This document shows, one piece after another, positions 58,403 to 64,000 of a stretch of DNA of 64,000 nt. This stretch comes from CAVORB01 sp963736235. GTDB taxonomy: Bacteria; Pseudomonadota; Gammaproteobacteria; Chromatiales; Chromatiaceae. The position numbers were made by a program, and so were the translations under genes. Numbering within the stretch: the first letter of the stretch is position 1; every line of letters starts with the position of its first letter. Where the stretch lies: positions 186,001 through 250,000 of the forward strand of contig CAVTOR010000006.1 of assembly GCA_963736235.1 (NCBI GenBank), in the 5' to 3' direction. The notes under the pieces are model-generated. The model had not been told where the DNA came from. It made no database searches and saw only the letters and a program-made list of their open reading frames with translations.

Positions 58403-59476
58403 TCACTCCAAGACCATGGTTACGGCGACGAAGTCGATGCTGAAGGTCGGCTGCAGCAGTACGTTGACGATGGCGCGGCCCTCGATCTCGTCGCGGCGCG
58501 TGGCGGTTACCTCCAGGCTGTAATTCGTGAGCTGCTCGTCCACCAGCATGCTGGTGAGAAAGCCGTCGATCGCCCCCTGCAGGGCGGCGCGTACGCGCTC
58601 GTTGTTGAGACGCCCGATGAAGGGGTTGGATACCTTGCGGATGCCCGCCTTGGCGAAATCCACGATCCGGCGGGTAGTCACCTGGGTGAAGCCGCCGGTA
58701 TCGGTAGTCAGGCCGCGCACCACCCGCACCCCCTCGCGCTGCTCGAGGGTGAGGATCCGGCTTTGCGCGAGGTTGATGCGCTCGCTGTAGGAGAAGCGCT
58801 GCGTCAGGCGGCCGACACTGGGCAGGGTCTTGTTGGTCGGGCTCGACTGGGGAGAGAGGGTGGACAGCAGCCCCGCCACCGGCGCCGCGATGTAGTTGCC
58901 GGGCAGCGCCACGTCGGTGGACGGATTGGCCGGGTCCGGGACGAAATAGCCTGGCGCGGCCAGGATCACCCGGTCGTTGTCGACCACCTGCGCGGCGACG
59001 GCGGCCGCATCGGCGCCGTCGGCCCCGATCACGGCGATCAGGTCCTGGCCGTTGTTCTCCGACGACTCGAGGATCGGCTGCAGCGCCGCGAGCGCGGTGC
59101 CCGTGTCCAGCTCCGGGGCCACCAGGATCTGCACGTCCTCCTTGATCACCTCCGCGAATGCCGCCTCGTAGTCCGCCTGCACCGCCGCCGCGGCCACGCC
59201 GCGCGCGTAGAGGGTGCGCGCCCCGCCCTTGAACAGCTCCGTGGCGATGCGCGTCAGGTTGAGGGTACGGCTCGTGATCGCATCCGAGGCGCCGAACGCC
59301 TCCGCCGCCTCTGCCGCGCTCGACAGGCTGTGGGTCTCCCCCACCCCCTGGCTGGCGGTGCCCACCACACCGATGTTGCCGGTCGATATGCCCCCGACAC
59401 CAATCAGGCCTTCGGACCTGACGCGTATGTAGGTACCCGGCAGGACCAGGTTCGCACTGACAAACTCTTCGGCCAT
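58403..59476 (-). CDS. Contractile tail sheath protein
   Basis: A 357-residue sheath protein. ANLVLPGTYIRVRSEGLIGV at the N-terminus, NIGVVGTASQGVGETHSLS and GARTLYARGVAAAA are typical of sheath N-terminal domains. The C-terminal domain has FTQVTTRRIVDFAKAGIRKV, FIGRLNNERVRAALQGAIDG and a final beta strand (FVAVTMVLE) that would link neighbours. The ATG has GGGAGG 5 bases upstream. This is the strongest sign that the cluster makes a contractile machine. Confidence 0.95.
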   Translation of the reverse strand: MAEEFVSANLVLPGTYIRVRSEGLIGVGGISTGNIGVVGTASQGVGETHSLSSAAEAAEAFGASDAITSRTLNLTRIATELFKGGARTLYARGVAAAAVQADYEAAFAEVIKEDVQILVAPELDTGTALAALQPILESSENNGQDLIAVIGADGADAAAVAAQVVDNDRVILAAPGYFVPDPANPSTDVALPGNYIAAPVAGLLSTLSPQSSPTNKTLPSVGRLTQRFSYSERINLAQSRILTLEQREGVRVVRGLTTDTGGFTQVTTRRIVDFAKAGIRKVSNPFIGRLNNERVRAALQGAIDGFLTSMLVDEQLTNYSLEVTATRRDEIEGRAIVNVLLQPTFSIDFVAVTMVLE

Positions 59477-59524
59477 GATTGCCTCCCTTCCACCAATGAG
59501 ATCGAGATTAGGCGCGCCGGCGCA

Positions 59525-60613
59525 TCAGAGCCCGACCCAGCGCAGGGACCGGAACCTTGCCGTGGCACAGTTCCGACAGAGGAAACCCACCGCCCCGGGC
59601 GGCGGCGGGACATGCTCCCGTGCCGTCAGCACCGGCGCGTTGTCGATCGCCAGCTGCAGCTCGCCGTTCTGCTGGATCAGGCGGAGATGGTGGTCTCCCG
59701 AACCGTAGGAGTTGCCGTCGTCCTGACCTCCGACATCGAGAAACGAGAGCGTTCCGCCAGCCTTCTTGCCGAAGAGCCGGTACGGCGTGGGCTGGCTCAT
59801 GATGAAGAAGTGATAGTTGTCGAGGTCCCGGAAGTTGAAGACCAGGCCCAATCCTCCCGCCTCCGCGCCCATCTCGGCGAATAGCACCCAGTCGCGCGGC
59901 AGTCGCGGAACCAGCGTGTCGCGGAGCACCAGGTAGGTGCCGCGCTTGCTCGGGTTGAAGGCGTTGCTCCCGCCGCTGACCAGGGAGGTCTGTTCCAGCT
60001 GCCCCGGCCCCGCGTTGTAAGCCCAGTTACCGGGCGCGTTGTTGACCGGGGCGTCGTCGATGGCGGAAAAGGCCGCGAGCGGGTCGGCGGTGAAATCGGC
60101 GCCGTATAGCAGCCGCGGGGGATTGTCCGTGGCGTGCAGGAGCGGATCGATGGGGAGCGAATCGATCAAGCCCGCGGGCGCGTCGGGCAGCTTGCGGTAC
60201 TCGAAGTCGATATCGAAGCGCATGTCCTTGCCAGCGGCGACCGTGAGGCCGAACTCGGGACCCAGGTAGACAGGTCCGAAATCGGTGTCGCGGACGATGC
60301 GGAAGATGCCCTGGCCGCGCAGATTGGTCTGATCGGCGGTGAGCAGCGCGTTGGCCACCGCGGACTCGGCAACGCCGAGACCACCGACGCTGTCGGCCTT
60401 GACCCGAATCACCACCTGGGCCTGCAGCCGGCGCGCGTGGATCTCGCCCCTGGGCGCGGGATGCAGACCCACGTAGCCTCCGATGCCGCTGGGGTGACTC
60501 TTCACGGGGTTGACCAGGACGTCCGGTGTCAGCTCCGGACTCGCGGGCACTGGCAGCAACCCGGAAAGCGCGAGGTGCAGAGCCTGGACGGCGTCGGCAA
60601 CGGGAGCATCCAT
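59525..60613 (-). CDS. Tail terminator-like domain fused to LamG-like domain
   Basis: A 362-residue protein, the first gene of the cluster. Residues 1-150 (YVGLHPAPRGEIHARRLQAQ; VVIRVKADSVGGLGVAESAV) resemble tail terminator or completion proteins that cap the tube. Residues about 170-362 form a beta-sandwich of the concanavalin/LamG type (FAEMGAEAGGLGLVFNFRDL, YHFFIMSQPTPYRLFGK, DHHLRLIQQNGELQLAIDN). The fusion is unusual. The ATG at 60613-60611 lies 244 bases from the divergent NACHT pair. Confidence 0.68.
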   Translation of the reverse strand: MDAPVADAVQALHLALSGLLPVPASPELTPDVLVNPVKSHPSGIGGYVGLHPAPRGEIHARRLQAQVVIRVKADSVGGLGVAESAVANALLTADQTNLRGQGIFRIVRDTDFGPVYLGPEFGLTVAAGKDMRFDIDFEYRKLPDAPAGLIDSLPIDPLLHATDNPPRLLYGADFTADPLAAFSAIDDAPVNNAPGNWAYNAGPGQLEQTSLVSGGSNAFNPSKRGTYLVLRDTLVPRLPRDWVLFAEMGAEAGGLGLVFNFRDLDNYHFFIMSQPTPYRLFGKKAGGTLSFLDVGGQDDGNSYGSGDHHLRLIQQNGELQLAIDNAPVLTAREHVPPPPGAVGFLCRNCATARFRSLRWVGL

Positions 60614-60857
60614 GTTGCTGTAGTTATATTTGGTGTTGCGGACGCGAGGCGTCCCTCGAGTTCAGACGAATAGTCAACGCCCTGGGGGTTGTCAATGCGC
60701 CGCCCCCTGCCTTCCGTACAAACACTGAGCCCGCCCCGTGCCGCTACTGAGGCGTCGGGCCCTCGACTCGGCGCATGTCTATACTGAGTCCACAGGGGCC
60801 CATCGACGGATCCGCCGAAGAACGGAGGTCGATCCCGTTACCCATGGAGGGTCGCTC
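60614..60857. promoter_or_regulatory. Divergent region between tail cluster and NLR pair
   Basis: The region should hold the promoters for both the 23-kb tail operon and the plus-strand NACHT pair. It is slightly AT-rich near the tail start (TAGTTATATTTGG at 60621-60633). A strong ribosome site, GGAGG (60846-60850), precedes the small gene. No repeat or operator was identified. Confidence 0.5.
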
Positions 60858-61244
60858 ATGGAACTCGTACTGACCGCCATCCTCGGCGCACTCACGAAGC
60901 TCAGTGACACCGCCGTCCGCGACGCCTACGAGGGCCTGAAGGACTTGATCCGACGCAAGTTCGGCGGCGACAGCGCGATCGCCGACGCGGTCGACGGGGT
61001 CGAGAAGAAGCCGGACTCGGAGGCGCGTAAGGGCATGCTCAAGGAAGAGCTTGCCGATGGCGGGGTGGACCGGGACCCGGAGCTGCTCGCTGCCGCCAAG
61101 ACCCTGATCGAGACCGTTCAGGCCTTGCCGGACGGCAAGGCAGCGATCCAGAGCATCCGCGTCAGCCAGCACATACGAGGCGATCGCAACGTGGTCAGCG
61201 CGACCGGCGACATCCACATCAAGACCGGACCAGACCCGGACTGA
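60858..61244 (+). CDS. Small protein with C-terminal amyloid-like motif (Bell-like)
   Basis: The ATG at 60858 with GGAGG 7 bases upstream gives 128 residues. Residues 1-90 are helical (LSDTAVRDAYEGLKDLIRRK; KPDSEARKGMLKEELADGG) and resemble the Bell-type domain that precedes bacterial NLRs. Residues 103-122 are SQHIRGDRNVVSATGDIHIK, a Gln- and Gly-rich beta motif followed by a short tail. A matching motif occurs at the start of the next protein. It ends 3 bases before the NACHT gene. The Bell assignment is by resemblance from memory and is uncertain. Confidence 0.78.
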   Translation: MELVLTAILGALTKLSDTAVRDAYEGLKDLIRRKFGGDSAIADAVDGVEKKPDSEARKGMLKEELADGGVDRDPELLAAAKTLIETVQALPDGKAAIQSIRVSQHIRGDRNVVSATGDIHIKTGPDPD

Positions 61245-61247
61245 CGC

Positions 61248-63422
61248 ATGGGTCTCGATGGGACGACCGGGGTGGCCGACTATCAGATCAACCAGAACGT
61301 CACCGGAGCGGGCAATTTCGTCGTCGGCGTCGGCGACATCCGTATCGACTATCGCCTCGATGCCGAGGCCGCACGCCACCGCCAGACCCTGGACGACCTG
61401 CTGGACAAGGTGGAGCGGTTCTGGATCCATTCGATCCTCGATCCGCTGACCGCCAGCCGCTCCTGGCTCGAGCTGAGCGAGGAAGCCGAGAACGGCCTGA
61501 TCGGCAATCCCCTGGCCCAGACCCTGGACATGGAGCAGGCCGCCGGCCGCGGCTACCAGCCCTCGGACCAGAACGCCGACATCAGCGACATCTACCTCGG
61601 CGTCGGACGCACGCTCCTCATCCTCGGTGAGCCCGGCGCGGGCAAGACCATCGCCTTGCTCAAGCTCGCGAAGACCCTGATCGCCCGCGCCCGCGGCGAC
61701 CCGCGGCAGCTCGAGCCGATCCCGGTGGTCCTGCCGCTGGGCGGCTGGAACGCCCGCAGCCAAAGCCTGCTCGACTGGGCGGCCGGGCAGCTTGCCGAGC
61801 TCTACTTCGTCAGCGACGGGGCACGCCTGATACAGGAACGGAGGCTGGCCCTCCTGCTGGACGGACTGGACGAGGTCGCCGACGATCAGCAAGGACGTTG
61901 CGCCCGGGCGATCAACCAGTTCAACCGCACCGTCGGCTCCCCGGGCATGGCGGTCTGCAGCCGGCTGCAGGACTACCACAATCTCATCGCCGCCGATCCG
62001 GATAGCCGGCTGCGACTGTATGGCGCCGTGAGCATTCAAGCGCTCGCCGACGCGCAGATCGACCGCTACCTGGAGGGCCTCGGCGCGGGGCTCGCTCCGC
62101 TGCGGCAGGCGCTGGGCAGGAACCCGGACCTGCGTGCCCTCGCCCGCACGCCCCTGATGCTCAACGTCATGGCCGTCGCCTTCGAGGCGCGCAACGACGA
62201 CCCACGCTCGGATGCCACCGCGATCGAGGAACCGACCCTCGCTTGGCTGTTCGACGCCTACATCGAGCGCATGCTCGCCCGGGCACGGGATCGCACCAGG
62301 CTTCCGGATCGGGACCGGATGTTCACCTGGCTCGGATGGCTCGGGCGTCAGATGCGGGCTCAGCATCAGCCCCTGCTCCTGATGGAAAGGCTGCAGCCGA
62401 GCTGGCTGGAACGCGGGACCGACCGCTGGGTCTACTTCGGGCTCAGCCGGATGCTCGCCGGAGCGGCCTTCGGCCTGATCATCGCGCTGACCGAATGGCT
62501 CGCCACGCCGGTCCAGGCGACCGGGCTCGAGATCCAGCCCGGAAAGCTGGCGCTCGGCGCCCTGCTCGGGACCGGGGCCGGGTCCGTCATGGGGCTAATC
62601 GATGCGCTGGTCATACGCGACCGTGGCGGGAATCCCAGGCTCGGTTGGATGCGCCTGATTCAGGTGCTGGCCCTGGGCGCCCTGTACGCGCCCTTATGGG
62701 GCGCGGCAGCCTGGCTCTTGACCGCCGACGCGGGCGCGAAGACCGCTTGGGTGGAGGCGATCGGGTGGGCACTTCTCGGGAGTGCCTTCTTCGCTACCCG
62801 AAACGGCCTTTGCCTGGGCATGGACATACGCCTGCCCGAGCTGCTGCGCTGGTCCTGGACCGGCTTGGGACACGGACTCGCGAAGGGCGCGGTCATCGGC
62901 GCGGTGCTGGCCGCGGCAACCGCCTTGCTGTCCCACCCGGCCGATCTGCTCGACAGCGGGCCATTCGCCACTGCCATGCTCGCTACCGGCGCCCTGATCG
63001 GCTGTACGGCCGGGGCCCTGTTCGGCGCCTTCCGGGGAGAGACCCTGCCGCAGCGGGTGGCCCCGAACCAGGGCGTCCGCGAGACCCTCAAGGGCAGTCT
63101 CCTGGTCTTCGCGCTCACGGCGGCGGCCCTGGGCCTCCTCACCGGTGGCGCGACCGCCGCCCTGTACCACGGCCTCTACGGGCTGTGGCTCGGGCTCCTG
63201 GTCGGTCTCACCATCGGACTCGCCGCCGCACTCTGGTACGGCGGTCTCGCCCTGATCCGTCACTTCACGCTGCGGGGGATGCTGGCGCTGCGCGGCTACA
63301 CGCCGCTGCGCTACGTATCCTTTCTCAACCATGCCTGCGATCTGATCTTCCTGCGCCGGGTCGGCGGCGGCTACCAGTTCGCGCACGACCTGCTGCGCCA
63401 GCATCTCGCCAAACGAGGATAA
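61248..63422 (+). CDS. Membrane-associated NACHT (STAND) NTPase
   Basis: A 724-residue protein. Residues 15-34 are NQNVTGAGNFVVGVGDIRID, which mirrors the C-terminal motif of the upstream gene. The NACHT core has Walker A GEPGAGKT (127-134) and Walker B LLLDGLDE (203-210). From about residue 400 to 690 there are about eight membrane helices (MLAGAAFGLIIALTEWLA, KGAVIGAVLAAATALLSH, LYGLWLGLLVGLTIGLAAAL). The end is LNHACDLIFLRRVGGGYQFA and HDLLRQHLAKRG. No LRR, TPR or WD sensor repeats are seen. It is probably a signalling or defence NTPase working with the upstream gene. Confidence 0.9.
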   Translation: MGLDGTTGVADYQINQNVTGAGNFVVGVGDIRIDYRLDAEAARHRQTLDDLLDKVERFWIHSILDPLTASRSWLELSEEAENGLIGNPLAQTLDMEQAAGRGYQPSDQNADISDIYLGVGRTLLILGEPGAGKTIALLKLAKTLIARARGDPRQLEPIPVVLPLGGWNARSQSLLDWAAGQLAELYFVSDGARLIQERRLALLLDGLDEVADDQQGRCARAINQFNRTVGSPGMAVCSRLQDYHNLIAADPDSRLRLYGAVSIQALADAQIDRYLEGLGAGLAPLRQALGRNPDLRALARTPLMLNVMAVAFEARNDDPRSDATAIEEPTLAWLFDAYIERMLARARDRTRLPDRDRMFTWLGWLGRQMRAQHQPLLLMERLQPSWLERGTDRWVYFGLSRMLAGAAFGLIIALTEWLATPVQATGLEIQPGKLALGALLGTGAGSVMGLIDALVIRDRGGNPRLGWMRLIQVLALGALYAPLWGAAAWLLTADAGAKTAWVEAIGWALLGSAFFATRNGLCLGMDIRLPELLRWSWTGLGHGLAKGAVIGAVLAAATALLSHPADLLDSGPFATAMLATGALIGCTAGALFGAFRGETLPQRVAPNQGVRETLKGSLLVFALTAAALGLLTGGATAALYHGLYGLWLGLLVGLTIGLAAALWYGGLALIRHFTLRGMLALRGYTPLRYVSFLNHACDLIFLRRVGGGYQFAHDLLRQHLAKRG

Positions 63423-63459
63423 AGCGTGCCAAGACACCCCAGCAAACGGAGGACACACG

Positions 63460-64000
63460 ATGGAAGTGAGAAGACTTTCTAGGAGCGGGCTCGCGCTGTT
63501 GGTCGGCGCGTGCGTCCTGACCCAGGGTTGCGGAACCACTCCGCAAGACGGCTACGGCACCGCGGCACCGAGCGCGGCATGCGAGCGCATCGCCACCCTG
63601 CGCCTGGCGGGAGAGCGGCGGGTCTACCTGAACAACAGGCCGGCGAGTGACGGCGCACCCCTGTGCAACGGCGACCGCGTTTCAACCGGGGCGGCCAGCA
63701 GTGCCTATATCCTGTTCGCCCGCGGTGGACTGGTCCAGCTCGATCAGAACACGGATCCTATATTCCAGGTGCTGCAGGAGCTCGTGATCGAGGTCTTCGG
63801 ATTGAACGACGGGCAGATGTATGCCGAGTCGCCGCCGGGAGGAAAGATCATCGTGCGCAGTCCCAACGGCAACCTGGAGACCTCGGGTACCAGCTTCAAT
63901 CTGCGCGTCAGTCCCTTCCAGTCCCTTCTGACCGTCCTGCATGGTCGAGTGCAACTGATGCTTCCCGGTGTCGGCCTCCTGGAGCCGAACGAACAGGTCG
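63460..64000 (+). CDS. FecR-domain lipoprotein, N-terminal part
   Basis: The ATG at 63460 has GGAGG 8 bases upstream. The gene runs off the window with about 180 residues seen. The N-terminus is a signal sequence, RRLSRSGLALLVGACVLTQG, with two possible lipobox Cys residues (VGAC or TQGC). The rest resembles FecR beta domains: RVYLNNRPASDGAPLCNGDR, GGKIIVRSPNGNLETSGTSF and LTVLHGRVQLMLPG. It is likely anchored to the outer or inner membrane. It follows the NACHT gene by about 40 bases and may be in the same transcript. Confidence 0.8.
   Translation, partial: MEVRRLSRSGLALLVGACVLTQGCGTTPQDGYGTAAPSAACERIATLRLAGERRVYLNNRPASDGAPLCNGDRVSTGAASSAYILFARGGLVQLDQNTDPIFQVLQELVIEVFGLNDGQMYAESPPGGKIIVRSPNGNLETSGTSFNLRVSPFQSLLTVLHGRVQLMLPGVGLLEPNEQV

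Noticed and set aside
37165..60613. A complete prophage
   Set aside because: No head, packaging, integration or lysis genes lie in or beside the cluster.

Overview
The window is GC-rich bacterial chromosome with dense coding on both strands and long antisense open frames, as high GC content tends to produce. The gene content (two V/A-type ATPases, two GH57 glucanases, a Ca2+ P-type ATPase, DUF1631, long-form LeuA with a divergent Lrp-type regulator, a contractile tail cluster) fits a gammaproteobacterium, perhaps in or near the Chromatiales. That placement is an impression from the families; no rRNA or other phylogenetic marker is present.

Layout. (1) 1-3034: the start of a creatininase-family gene, two uncharacterised membrane proteins and a short DUF1631 protein. 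(2) 3218-9799, minus strand: Ca2+-ATPase, VIT/CCC1-like protein, DUF211 protein, two GH57 enzymes (one frameshifted) and a possible 28-residue peptide. (3) 10037-19175: a small hypothetical gene, an ABC exporter pair (ATPase plus 837-residue FtsX-type permease), bacteriohemerythrin, leuA divergent from an Lrp/AsnC regulator, a small ferredoxin-fold protein, an MFS transporter and a GNAT acetyltransferase. (4) 19301-37036: two complete V/A-type ATPase operons, back to back and divergent, separated by about 830 bp. Both have the order G-C-I-K-F-E-A-B-D, but their protein sequences differ strongly. (5) 37165-60613, minus strand: a tail-only contractile injection system with no capsid, portal, terminase or integrase gene. 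It comprises terminator-like, sheath, tube, chaperone-like and tape-measure proteins, a 982-residue M23-like protein, gpD, gpV spike, PAAR tip, gp25, gpJ, a gpI-like protein fused to a beta-propeller, two related fibre-like proteins and an unknown distal protein. (6) 60858-63422, plus strand, divergent from the tail cluster: a small protein and a membrane NACHT NTPase sharing a paired motif (C-terminal in the first, N-terminal in the second), which looks like a bacterial amyloid-signalling NLR pair. A FecR-type lipoprotein runs off the window end.

Ten single-base frame breaks were found: two apparent deletions (GH57, ATPase subunit A) and eight apparent insertions packed into 43.45-48.81 kb. 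In every case the protein stays recognisable on both sides and restoring one base gives a whole number of codons. Sequencing error is the simplest explanation, though decay of the baseplate genes is not excluded.

The most interesting region is 37-63.4 kb: an unusual tail-derived particle with a peptidoglycan-hydrolase-like protein and a propeller-bearing baseplate protein, facing a probable amyloid-gated NLR across a 244-bp intergenic region.
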